A stretch of 64,000 nt of DNA, from the NCBI RefSeq assembly GCF_024699985.1, contig NZ_JAJONA010000001.1, positions 2,982,501-3,046,500 of the forward strand, given 5' to 3'. The stretch is from Phenylobacterium sp. J367. Lineage in GTDB: Bacteria > Pseudomonadota > Alphaproteobacteria > Caulobacterales > Caulobacteraceae. The position numbers and the translations under genes were made by a program. The number at the start of each line of letters is the position of its first letter. Position 1 is the stretch's first letter. The notes under the pieces were generated by a model. It ran no database searches and was not told where the DNA came from. It was given only the letters and a program-made list of their open reading frames with translations. Positions 19,264-27,497 of the stretch are shown here, piece by piece.

Positions 19264-20054
19264 GTCGCCCTGTGGAACTGCGGCGCCCGACGCGCCTGGA
19301 AGGCCGCGACGCCCTCCGCGTAGTCGGAGGTGCGCGCGAGCTCTCCCTGGATCCGCGCCTCCTCAGCCAGGACGCCGGCCAGGCCTAGGGTCTCGCTCGC
19401 GCGGATCAGGGCCTTCTGCGCGCGGAAGGCCGCCTGCGGGCCCTCGACGATGCGGCGAGCCAGCGCCTCGGTCGCGGGCTCCAGCAGGCGGTCGGGCGTG
19501 AGGCGGTCCACAAGGCCCAACCGGAGCGCCTCGGGGCCCTCGATCACGTCGCCGGTGTAGATCATCTCGAGCGTTCGGCCCGGCGTGAGGCGGCGGGGAA
19601 GGAAATAGTGTCCGCCGCTGTCCAGCGCGGCGCCCAGCCGGGCGAAGGGGGACGAGAACCGTGCGCTCTCGGCTGCGAAGACGATGTCGCAGGCTAGGGC
19701 CAGCCCCAGGCCGATGCCCATGGCCGCGCCATTGACCGCGGCGATGGTCGGCTGGGGGAGGTCGTGAAGGATCTGCAACAGCGGATTGACGACCTCCGTG
19801 AGGATGGTCGACGCATCCTCCCCAGCGGTGGCGCTCGAGATGTCGCGCCCGGCGCAAAAGGCGCGTCCGGAGCCGGTGATCAGGACGCAGCGGACGGCCG
19901 GGTCGCCGGCGGCATCCTCCAGGAGCCTCACGAGCGCGCGGCAATCCCCGTCGGCGAGGGCGTTCATCTTCTCGGGACGGGCGAGCCGGATGCGCAGGAG
20001 GCCCTCGGCCTGTTCCGCCTCGAATGGAGCTCGCTCGAGATCAGGCTGAAGCAT
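19260..20054 (-). CDS. Enoyl-CoA hydratase/isomerase family protein (PaaG-like context)
   Basis: Second crotonase-fold protein, 264 residues. The CoA/oxyanion segments are TGSGRAFCAGRDIS near residue 53 and AVNGAAMGIGLGLALACD near 98. The first glutamate position is replaced (GIGLGLAL), and the second region reads FARLGAALDSGGHYFLPR, with Asp rather than Glu. That pattern suits an isomerase such as PaaG (1,2-epoxyphenylacetyl-CoA isomerase) better than a standard hydratase. ATG 20054 is chosen because it overlaps the ligase end by 14 bases and gives a normal N-terminus. It is co-transcribed with the ligase and the next hydratase. Confidence 0.82.
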   Translation of the reverse strand: MLQPDLERAPFEAEQAEGLLRIRLARPEKMNALADGDCRALVRLLEDAAGDPAVRCVLITGSGRAFCAGRDISSATAGEDASTILTEVVNPLLQILHDLPQPTIAAVNGAAMGIGLGLALACDIVFAAESARFSSPFARLGAALDSGGHYFLPRRLTPGRTLEMIYTGDVIEGPEALRLGLVDRLTPDRLLEPATEALARRIVEGPQAAFRAQKALIRASETLGLAGVLAEEARIQGELARTSDYAEGVAAFQARRAPQFHRAT

Positions 20055-21719
20055 GCGCGGTCCGGCTGAACAGCGCGCGGATCGCCTGGCGCGACAACTT
20101 GGCATTCTCCGTCTTCGGGATCGCCTCCAGGATCTCGAGCCGCTTGGGCATCTCGATCGGCGACAGCTTCTCACGAAGGAAACTCTGGAGCTCCGGCAGT
20201 GAGAGGGTGCGACCGGGCCGCAGCGTGACGACGCTCAGCACCGTCTCGCCGCGGTAGTCGTCGGCCACGCCGACCGCAACGGTCTCGGCCACGGAAGGAT
20301 GCTCGAGCACCGCCTCCTCGATGGTCCGGGGATACACGTTGTAGCCGCTGCAGATGATCACGTCCTTGAGCCGATCGACCACATAGAGCGCCCCATCCAC
20401 GCTCAAGAAGCCGACGTCCCCGCTTCGGAACAGTCCGTCCGGGGTCAGTTCCTGCGCGGTGAGCGGCCGGTTCCAGTAGCTGGCGATGACATTGGGGCCT
20501 CCGAAGCAGACCTCGCCGGACTCGCCGGCCGCCATCCTGCGGCCCGGCTCTTCGGGCGAGCGGATCTCGATCTTCATCTCGCGCATCGGTAGGCCGGTGG
20601 CGCTCTCGTGCCCGTCAACAGCGGTGTTCGGCATGGCCACGCCGCTGCCTGCGGTCTCGGTCATGGCGTAGCCTTGCTGCGGCCAAAGGCCGGTTAGGGC
20701 ATGGAAACGCCGGGCGAGTTCCGCGGGCACCGGGGCGCCGCCGACCAGGACGTGGATCACACCGCTCCAGTCCAGTTCCCCGGCGTCCGGTTCGGCGACG
20801 ATCGCGCTGAGCATCGTCGGGATGGCCGTGAGGATCGTCATGCGGTCCTGACGCACCAGGTCAAGGAGCTCGCGGGACGAAAACCGCTCGGTGAGGATGG
20901 CCTCACCGCCGACGATCGTCGGCTCGACGATATAATTGATCAGTCCGGTGATGTGGGAGAAGGGCGCGGCCGCATACCAGGCTTCGCGTCCGTCGCGGAT
21001 CCGGTGCAGCCAGTTGCGGATCTGATGGGCGGCGTACCAGATGTTCCGGTGGGAAAGCGTGGCGCCCTTTGGGGGCCCGTGGTGCCCCCCGTGTACTGGA
21101 TCATCGCAAGGCGTTCGGTGTCGGACACACCCCAGGCCCCCGCCGGATCCGCGCCGAGCAGCTCGGCAAGGGCCACCTCGCCCCCTTCCGTGGCTGCGCC
21201 TGGCCCCCCCGCCAGATCCAAGCCGTCGGCGCGGCAGATGATCAGGCGGCAGTTCGCCTGGGCGGCAAGCTCGCGAACCTTGCCGATGCTATCGGGATGG
21301 TCGGACACGATCACCCATTGCGCGCCGGAGTCCGACGCGATCTGAGCGAGCTGGCGCAGCGAGTAGAGGGGGTTCATGCCGACGCCCGCGGCGCCGATGC
21401 CCCAGAGTCCGAAGCACGCCAGGGGATAGTGCGGCAGGTTGGCCAGGCAAACGCCCACACGGTCCCCTGCCGAGACGCCCAGCTCCTGGAGGCCAGTGCT
21501 TAGCCGACGGGCCAGGAGCTCCGTTTCGCGGAATGTCCAGCTGCGGTCCCGATAGGTGAGATGCGGCCGGTCTCCCCACCGTTCGGCGGCGCGTCCGAGC
21601 AGGTTCGGCAGGGGCTCGGGCGGCGGCGTCGAGCGCTGGAACTCAGCCAGGGCGGAGAACGGGAGCGGTTCGTCGGGTGCGTGCTGCATCGCGGGCTTAT
21701 GACCTCTGGGTTGCTTCAA
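20041..21719 (-). CDS. AMP-forming acyl-CoA ligase (frameshift)
   Basis: Third ANL-superfamily acyl-CoA ligase of the island, 559 residues after repair. The N-terminal half includes WTFRETELLARRLSTGLQEL and the P-loop start IQYTGGTTGPPKG. One base missing at the G5 run 21071-21075 breaks that motif. The rest carries YAMTETAGSG, LFRSGDVGFLSVDG and KDVIICSGYNVYPRTIEE, with the catalytic-lysine region KTENAKLSRQAIR near the end. ATG 21719 or the internal ATG 21689 may be the start. It leads an operon with the two hydratases, so it likely supplies their CoA ester, perhaps a phenylacetate-like acid. Confidence 0.86.
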
Positions 21720-22080
21720 TATGCGGCAAATCGCGGCGCTATCACAACCAAAATGTAGTTTATCCGGGCGCAGCTGTATGGGCGTCGCATCCTGCCCACC
21801 ACGGCCTCGGCCGCCTGCGAAAAACGCGGAGGAGGCAGTTTATAAAAAGAGACAGTATCGTATGGTCCGGCTGCCGACTACAGCGGTCACGCGGCCGCGC
21901 CGTCAGGCGAGCCGCATCATGTTGTCGTTCCGGCAACCCACCGGGGCTGCGGAGCGGCAGCCCCGATGGCAGCCGAAGCTCTCCCCCGTCGCCGGAGTTC
22001 ACGTCCGGTATCTACATCGCTGACGCTGGGGGGCAGGCGAGGGGCGTCAACCCAAGGCGCGTCTATGCTGCTTCTGGCGC
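21720..22080. other. Intergenic region upstream of the ligase operon
   Basis: No credible gene is seen. The left part should carry the leftward ligase promoter and holds the AACCAAAATGTAG motif. A half-site CGTATGG at 21859-21865 resembles one arm of the TetR operators but lacks the second arm. The rest is featureless. Confidence 0.5.
21746..21758. promoter_or_regulatory. Shared promoter motif, copy B
   Basis: AACCAAAATGTAG, 27 bp upstream of the ligase start, matches copy A at 16160-16172 in 12 of 13 bases. Its orientation relative to the gene is opposite to copy A. Function unknown; candidate regulator site shared by the PaaA-like and ligase/hydratase units. Confidence 0.35.
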
Positions 22081-22440
22081 TTAGCGGCTCTCGCTGCGCG
22101 ACGCGCGGACCAGCGTCAGGGCCGCCTCCAGGACCACATCCGCGGCCTGCGCGATCGGTTCCCGCGCGATGGCGTGGTCGGGCATCACGCCCTGCATGCC
22201 CTCATCCCCGCTCGGGCGCACGATCCTGCTCTTGGGGTATGTGACGACGATCCGGACGGCGGCGGGAACTGAAGGACCGAGGCGTAGGTCGTGGGCACGT
22301 CCGTGGTCTGCTCTCCGATCACACGGCCAATGCCGAAGTCCTGGACGAGCGCGGCGACCGATGTGGCGTTCGAATAGCTGTGCCGGCGCACGAGATGCGG
22401 CGGCCTGGGCGCGGTACTCTGCTGGCGACAGGGCTGTCAC
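22081..22440 (-). pseudogene. Remnant of S41 (C-terminal processing type) peptidase
   Basis: Only the last roughly 110 residues of an S41 peptidase remain. One frame (22391-22185) reads HSYSNATSVAALVQDFG and IGEQTTDVPTTYASV, containing the S41 catalytic-serine motif SYSNA. A second frame then reads IVVTYPKSRIVRPSGDE and VMPDHAIA to the stop at 22081. Besides the internal frameshift, the PDZ domain and the whole N-terminal two thirds are absent, and upstream sequence does not resume the protein. Unlike most broken genes here, this one cannot be repaired by a single base, so it is a true relic. Confidence 0.75.
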
Positions 22441-22713
22441 AAAATGCAGTAGCCGCTACGTATCAACGCCCGATTGGGCAGAGGGGCGTGGCTAGGCCCC
22501 CCGCCACTTCGGAGTTCGCTCCCATCCTCGACTGCGCCCTCGGTAGGTCTGCTTCCACCGCCAGGGCGCTTCCCCGGGGTGGCGGAAACCATCAGCGCGC
22601 CCAGGCTTTGGGTTGGGCGCCCGCCCACACCGCTGGCATGATGGACCAACTCGATCGCGAGGATTATCGCCTACAGATGATCGTCCCGCCTCCCTTCAGT
22701 GCTGCGCGGCGAT

Positions 22714-23037
22714 ATGGCTGAGCGACTGATCCTTGATGACGCTCAGTACGGCCTGCTGCGAAGCCTCCATGCCTGCGGCGGGGCGGCTCGTCCCGTCCAC
22801 AAGGCTGACCTGCTGGCCCACGTGCAGGGCGCGGGCAGGCTCACGCCCGAACGGGCGATGCAGGCGCTGGCGGACCTGCACGACTTTGGGATCGTTCTCC
22901 TGAACGAGTTCCAAGAGGTGTTCCTCGCCCCCCGTGTCTTCCTTCACCCGGAGGAGGCCTCCGCCTTTCGGGGTTCGATCCGCTCAGAGGATGGCGATTT
23001 CCACCTTGTCCTGCCGCAGCCCGAGGGCCCATGCTGA
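22714..23037 (+). CDS. Hypothetical protein with winged-helix-like pattern
   Basis: A 107-residue protein I do not recognise by family. Residues 8-60 (DAQYGLLRSLHACGGAAR then KADLLAHVQ, then TPERAMQALADLHDFGIV) have the helix-turn-helix plus wing spacing of small winged-helix regulators. The C-terminal part is acidic. ATG 22714 is the first plausible start, with no clear ribosome-binding site. The stop overlaps the ATG of the receiver-domain gene, so the two are translationally coupled. Likely a regulator or signalling partner; this is inference from pattern only. Confidence 0.55.
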   Translation: MAERLILDDAQYGLLRSLHACGGAARPVHKADLLAHVQGAGRLTPERAMQALADLHDFGIVLLNEFQEVFLAPRVFLHPEEASAFRGSIRSEDGDFHLVLPQPEGPC

Positions 23038-23393
23038 AAATCATCATCCTCGAGGAAGACCCAGTCGACGCCGTTCTGCTGCGGGAGGAGATAGAACGCG
23101 CCGGCCACCAGGTGGCAGGCTGGGCTATCAATGTCGAGGACATGCTCAGCCTGCTAGCGCGACACGATCCGGACCTGCTCATCCTGGACGCGATGTCCGA
23201 CGTCTTCGCCATGTCCAACGAGACGCTGCGTTCGATCCGGTCGCATACCGACGTGGATGTCGTCCTCCTCACGCGCGAGGAGGACATCGTGCACGAGGCG
23301 CTGGGCGCGTTGCAGCCGATCGGCATCCTCCGACCTCCCGTCCAGCCGGAGGCGCTCCGGGCCCTGCTGGGCCGGGTGAAGCGGCGCTGCTGA
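23031..23393 (+). CDS. Single-domain response-regulator receiver protein (atypical)
   Basis: A 120-residue CheY-like receiver domain. The acidic pocket is EED near residues 8-10 (ILEEDPVDAVLL), the phospho-acceptor is Asp in LLILDAMSDVF near residue 53, and the conserved threonine is in VVLLTREED near 83. The usual beta5 lysine-proline is replaced by arginine-proline (ILRPPVQPEAL), which would weaken phosphorylation chemistry. There is no output domain. It overlaps the upstream gene and is followed 47 bases later by a membrane protein with a similar fold. No histidine kinase is adjacent. Confidence 0.8.
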   Translation: MLKIIILEEDPVDAVLLREEIERAGHQVAGWAINVEDMLSLLARHDPDLLILDAMSDVFAMSNETLRSIRSHTDVDVVLLTREEDIVHEALGALQPIGILRPPVQPEALRALLGRVKRRC

Positions 23394-23440
23394 GCGGGGC
23401 GGAGGCAAGTCGCTCGTACGAGCCGAAAGGAGGCCGACCC

Positions 23441-24055
23441 ATGCGGATTGTGGTCCACGCGTCTAATCGTGAAGCCGGACGGTTCGTGGCGTCCACTGAG
23501 GCCTCTCCGGGTCTTGAGATCCAGAGGACTGCGTCGCGGACCCACCTGATGGAGGTGCTGCGGAGCTGGCGACCACACCTCCTCGTGATCGAGGGGGACC
23601 GGGTGGGCGACTCGCTTCCGGCATTGGTCGCACAGGCTGGGGCCTACGCGCTGTGCATCGCCTTTCTCTGGAGCGAAGACCCTCGGCAGAGGGCCCGCCT
23701 GCTCGATCACCACCCGGTCGGAATCCTTCCTCGGGATTACGATCGCGGCGATCTCAATTCGCTGCTCGCCGCCGTCCGCAGCATCGCCGACATTCCGGCT
23801 GCGGAGAGCGAGCGCGCGACGGAGGTCCGGCTGGGGCTCGTCGGGCTGGCCTGCGCCGTAATCGCAGCGGCGGTCGGTTTCGCGCTGCCTGGAGCGGCCG
23901 CCCTCGTGCAGGGCGGGGACCACAAACCGTACTATCTGGTGCTGGGCTTGGCGCTCATCAGCATCGTTCTCCTGCTTCGGCTCAAGCGCCCCGTGACAGC
24001 GGCCGTGCAGGCCGCCCTGATCGGACTGGTCACACTGCTCCCCACCCAAGCTTGA
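23441..24055 (+). CDS. Receiver-like (degenerate) domain fused to membrane segments
   Basis: A 204-residue protein with a strong ribosome-binding site (AAAGGAGG, 6 bp before ATG 23441). Residues 1-125 have the alternating beta/alpha layout of a receiver domain (MRIVVHASNREAGRFV, HLLVIEGDRVGD, ALCIAFLWSED, VGILPRDYDRGDLNSLLAAV). They lack the acidic phosphorylation site, the expected Asp being replaced by Glu in IEGD. Residues 133-158, 167-184 and 189-203 are hydrophobic and likely span the membrane two or three times. I know no named family with this layout. Probably an inner-membrane partner of the receiver upstream. Confidence 0.65.
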   Translation: MRIVVHASNREAGRFVASTEASPGLEIQRTASRTHLMEVLRSWRPHLLVIEGDRVGDSLPALVAQAGAYALCIAFLWSEDPRQRARLLDHHPVGILPRDYDRGDLNSLLAAVRSIADIPAAESERATEVRLGLVGLACAVIAAAVGFALPGAAALVQGGDHKPYYLVLGLALISIVLLLRLKRPVTAAVQAALIGLVTLLPTQA

Positions 24056-24452
24056 AGGGCTGCCCCGTCACGGGTCAATGCGAGCGCGCAGGGCGCGTCG
24101 GTGCGGAGCGGCAAACGGCCTCGGCCGCGGTCCGCAGACCTCAGCCCTGCACAGCCGGCTTCCCCTCGTCGTGAGCCTGGTACCATTCCGGCGTCGTCGA
24201 GGTCCGGGAGGCCGCCGACCCGATCGTGGCGAGATCGCGCGTCGCGCTCCCCGGCGGGACAGGCCCAGCTGCCGCTCCCGGGCCTAAGCGCCGCTCCAGC
24301 CCCCGCGCCCGCAGACAAGCGCCCTCGGGCTCCGTCCCACACCGTAGTGAGCGGCAGTCGCCGGGACCTGCAGAAGGCGCGGCGATGAAGATCCAGAGCC
24401 GGCGGCAGCAAGCTCCGGGCGGCGCCGGGAACGGGCGCGCGCCTGTTAGAGC
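24056..24452. other. Intergenic region between convergent units
   Basis: This stretch lies between the end of the receiver-like membrane gene and the end of mrpG. Only short overlapping frames with skewed composition occur. I see no convincing gene, RNA or strong terminator. Confidence 0.5.
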
Positions 24453-24815
24453 TCAGGGCCGCTCGCCCTCCGCGGGAACGGGCTTTTCCTCGGCCTCGGA
24501 GTCCTGGGTGCGGTCGCGGAAAAGCGCCGCCCGCGCGAGCAGGATCAGCGTGACAGGTGTTGTCACGGTGAAGAAGACCGCCACAAGGATCTCACGCGGC
24601 AGCCACCGCCCCTGGCCGACCGCGAAGTAGAGCCAGGACGCCAGCAGCACGAGCGCCATGCCGAGGGTGGCGCCCAAGGTGGGGGCGTGCACGCGGTCGT
24701 AGAAGGAGGTCAGCCGGACGAGTCCCACGGACCCCAACAAGGATATGGCTGCCCCCGTCACAGCCAGCGCTGCGACGGCGGCGGCCAGCCAGGTCGGTAG
24801 TTCATCAGGCGTCAT
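24453..24815 (-). CDS. mrpG: Mrp cation/proton antiporter subunit G
   Basis: Small membrane subunit (120 residues) of the Mrp Na+(K+)/H+ antiporter. Three hydrophobic helices are visible: AAVAALAVTGAAISLLGSVG, ALVLLASWLYFAV and EILVAVFFTVTTPVTLILLA. The signature RLTSFYDRVHAPTLGATLG lies between the first two. The frame is open further upstream, but ATG 24815 overlaps the mrpF end and gives the normal start. Last gene of the operon; the C-terminal tail is charged and cytoplasmic. Confidence 0.92.
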   Translation of the reverse strand: MTPDELPTWLAAAVAALAVTGAAISLLGSVGLVRLTSFYDRVHAPTLGATLGMALVLLASWLYFAVGQGRWLPREILVAVFFTVTTPVTLILLARAALFRDRTQDSEAEEKPVPAEGERP

Positions 24816-25093
24816 TCGATGACCTCGCCGCGCATGAGGAACTTGGCCAAGGCGACGGTTGCGGCGAAGCCGAGCATGGCGATTATCAAGGCGGCTTCGA
24901 AGTAGAGGTCGCGTCCGCTCCTGATCCCGAAGACGAGGACCATCAGCATCCCGTTCAGGTAGAGATTGTCCAGGGCGAGGATCCGGTCCTGGGCCCGGGG
25001 ACCACGGATCATGCGGAAGGCGGCGCAGGCGAGCGCCACGCCCAGCAGCACAAGGGCGGCGATGGTGCCAACGTCCAGGATGAGTGTGCTCAT
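24812..25093 (-). CDS. mrpF: Mrp antiporter subunit F
   Basis: A 93-residue protein with three membrane helices. The family signature FRMIRGPRAQDRILALDNLY lies near residues 26-45, and LIIAMLGFAATVALAKFL forms the last helix. It overlaps mrpG by four bases (ATGA) and is overlapped by mrpE in the same way, as usual for Mrp operons. Confidence 0.93.
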   Translation of the reverse strand: MSTLILDVGTIAALVLLGVALACAAFRMIRGPRAQDRILALDNLYLNGMLMVLVFGIRSGRDLYFEAALIIAMLGFAATVALAKFLMRGEVIE

Positions 25094-25576
25094 TCGAAGA
25101 TCTCCATGAGCAGACGCTCGTATCGGCCCTTGACCGTCTGCACCCAGATCTCCTCGTCGACCAGGTCGAGCACATGGAGCAGAAGCCGGCTCTTGTCCCG
25201 CTCATACTCGACCCAGAGCGTGCCGGGGGGTGCTGGTGAGGATGATCGCGAGCGTGGCGAGCCCCTGACGGTCCTTCATGTCGAGGGGTATGTGGATGAA
25301 GCCGCTCACCCGGTCGGAGCGCCGGCCGGCGAGGATCTGGGCCACGGCCCAATTGGATCGCAGCACGTCCGCCGCCACATGGCCCGCCAGTTTCAGAATC
25401 GCCGCCGGAGCTCGCACGCGGACCGGCTCGATCCGGAGCGCCCGCATGATCTGCGGGGCGGCCACGGCCATCAGCACGCCCAGGGCGAGCGACGGTGGAT
25501 CGAGGTCCCCGCTGAGCAGGATGGAGGCGCAGAACACCCCCAGGGCGAGGATCGGATGGGGCAGAAGCAGCTTCAT
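25090..25576 (-). CDS. mrpE: Mrp antiporter subunit E (frameshift)
   Basis: Membrane subunit of 161 residues after repair. Two N-terminal hydrophobic helices are followed by the conserved LRSNWAVAQILAGRR and FIHIPLDMKDRQGLATLAIILTSTPGTLWVEYE. The last motif is broken by one extra base in the G6 run 25225-25230. The repaired frame ends at 25090, overlapping the mrpF ATG, which confirms the correction. The raw frame would stop at 25202 and lose the conserved C-terminus. Confidence 0.9.
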
Positions 25577-27156
25577 CGCCCCTCGCCGGTCAGTACGCTG
25601 CTCATGTAGCCGGCCGGCTCTCCCAACCAGGCTGCGGTTAGATCGGTATAGGCGAGCCCGGCGCCGCCGAAGACGGTCAGCGTCAGCGAGGCGCCGAGCA
25701 GCCCGACAATTCCCAGCAGCTCGCCGGCGCCGACCACGAGCTGCGGTTCGGACTCATCCCGGATCCAGATGGCGCGCACGCCCAGGCGTCCCAGGGCGAT
25801 GACCGCCCCGAGGCTGGAGACAGCCAGGGCGGCGATGACCGCCCAGTCGGTGGGGCGGCCCGCGGCGACCAGCGCCTGCATCATGGCGAGCTTACCAATG
25901 AAGCCCGCCAAGGGAGGGAGTCCCGCGATCATCAGGGCGCAGACGACAAGCGCGCCGCCCAGAGCGGCCACTGCGGTGGGAATCACCAGGCCGGGCTCGT
26001 TCCGCTCGAGATCCTCGAAAGGGTCCCGGTATTCGTCGGCGAACACAGCCTTGTGCGAGTCGCCGCCTCCGTCGCGGCCGCGCTCGAGCACCTCGGCGAT
26101 CAGGAACAAGGCCGAGCAGGCAAGGGTGGACCCCACCAGGTAGAAGAGCGCCGCGCTGAGGCCGGCAGCGTCCGAGCCCATCATGGCCAGAACCGTGCCC
26201 GACGAGACGACCACGGCGAACGCCGCCGCTCTGGCCAGCTCCCTGGACGCAAGCATGCCGCAGACGCCGAACAGGATGGTGGCGACACCAATGGCGACCA
26301 GCCACTCCCGGCCAAATTCGGCGGACGGGCCCGCCAGGGGCGAGAACACCAGGCTGCTCTGGCGGATGAGGACATAGACCCCGACCTTCGAAAGGATGGC
26401 GAGGACGGCGGCCGCCGGGGCGCTCGCAGCAGTGTAGGTCGGGGCCAGCCAAAACCCGAGCGGCCAAGCGGCCGACTTGATGAGGAAGGCGACGCCCAGT
26501 GTAGCGGCCCCGACGTGGAACAGCCATCGGTCCTCGGCTGGGATGAGTGGCGCCCGAGCCGCCAGGTCCGCCATGTTGAGGGTGCTGGTCACGCCATAGA
26601 TCAGGGCCACGCCGACGAGGAACAGCAGTGACGCGGTCAGGTTGATGGTGATGTAGCCCAGCCCGGCGCGTATCCGGCTCTCGCCCGAGCCGTGCAGCAC
26701 CAAGGCATAGGACGCGGCCAGCATGACCTCGAAGAACACGAAGAGGTTGAACAAGTCGCCCGTGAGCAAGGCGCCGTTCACGCCCATGATCAGGAGCAGG
26801 AAGAGGGCGTGGAAGCGGGGACCCGCCCGTTCCCAGCGGGCCAGGGCGAACAGCAGGCCGCAGGCGCCGACCACGGCGGTCATCGCAAGGAAGAGCGCAG
26901 AAAGCCGGTCAGCGACCAGGACGATGCCGAAGGGCGCGCGCCAATCCCCGAGACGGTAGACGCGCGCAGTCTCCCCGGCGGCGTCGCCGCCTTCGACGAG
27001 CAGCAGCGCGGCCATGGCAAGCACTGCGGCCATCACAGCGAGGCTGAGCAGGCTCTTCAGCGCTCGCCGACGTTCGTCGAGCAGCAGCATTCCCGAGGCG
27101 GCGACCAGGGGCAGAAGTATCGGGCCCATGAGAAGGTGGTCGGACGCGGCGTTCAT
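25573..27156 (-). CDS. mrpD: Mrp antiporter subunit D
   Basis: Large proton-translocating subunit (527 residues), homologous to complex I NuoN/NuoM. It has about fourteen hydrophobic helices. Conserved pieces include LFVFFEVMLAASYALVLHG near residue 133, HVGAATLGVAFLIKSAAWPLGFWLAPTYTAA near 215-245 with the key lysine, and GLPPLAGFIGKLAMMQALV near 425. ATG 27156 overlaps the mrpC stop. It works with MrpAB and MrpC in the membrane for pH and cation homeostasis. Confidence 0.94.
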   Translation of the reverse strand: MNAASDHLLMGPILLPLVAASGMLLLDERRRALKSLLSLAVMAAVLAMAALLLVEGGDAAGETARVYRLGDWRAPFGIVLVADRLSALFLAMTAVVGACGLLFALARWERAGPRFHALFLLLIMGVNGALLTGDLFNLFVFFEVMLAASYALVLHGSGESRIRAGLGYITINLTASLLFLVGVALIYGVTSTLNMADLAARAPLIPAEDRWLFHVGAATLGVAFLIKSAAWPLGFWLAPTYTAASAPAAAVLAILSKVGVYVLIRQSSLVFSPLAGPSAEFGREWLVAIGVATILFGVCGMLASRELARAAAFAVVVSSGTVLAMMGSDAAGLSAALFYLVGSTLACSALFLIAEVLERGRDGGGDSHKAVFADEYRDPFEDLERNEPGLVIPTAVAALGGALVVCALMIAGLPPLAGFIGKLAMMQALVAAGRPTDWAVIAALAVSSLGAVIALGRLGVRAIWIRDESEPQLVVGAGELLGIVGLLGASLTLTVFGGAGLAYTDLTAAWLGEPAGYMSSVLTGEGR

Positions 27157-27497
27157 GGCGACGGCTCCTCGCCGTCGATGTGGTCGCTTCCGGTGGCGCC
27201 CCGCGCGGCCAGCAGCACCACCAGGAACAGGGCTGTGAGCGCGAAGCTGATCACGATGGCGGTCAGAACGAGGGCCTGTGGGATCGGGTCATCGTAGAGG
27301 AGCGGGTTTTCCAGCCCTTCCGCCGTCACGGGCGGCGCGCCGACGCGCAGACGTCCCATGGCGAAGATGAAGATGTTGACCCCATAGGACAGAAGGCAGA
27401 GCCCGATGATGACCTGGAACGTGCGCGGGCGCAGGAGCAGCCAGACGCCGCAGGCGCCCAGCACGCCGATCGCGAGGGCGAGGACGATCTCGGTCAT
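27153..27497 (-). CDS. mrpC: Mrp antiporter subunit C
   Basis: NuoK-like membrane subunit of 114 residues with three helices. The signature is VIIGLCLLSYGVNIFIFAMG at residues 30-49, followed by DPIPQALVLTAIVISFALTALFLVVL. Overlaps of four bases with MrpAB and MrpD place it in the same operon. Confidence 0.94.
   Translation of the reverse strand: MTEIVLALAIGVLGACGVWLLLRPRTFQVIIGLCLLSYGVNIFIFAMGRLRVGAPPVTAEGLENPLLYDDPIPQALVLTAIVISFALTALFLVVLLAARGATGSDHIDGEEPSP

Noticed and set aside
21851..21866. Fifth TetR operator
   Set aside because: Only one arm (CGTATGG) is present; the other side does not match.
22441..22713. Plus-strand gene between the S41 relic and the receiver operon
   Set aside because: The available frames have skewed composition, no ribosome-binding site and no recognisable pattern.
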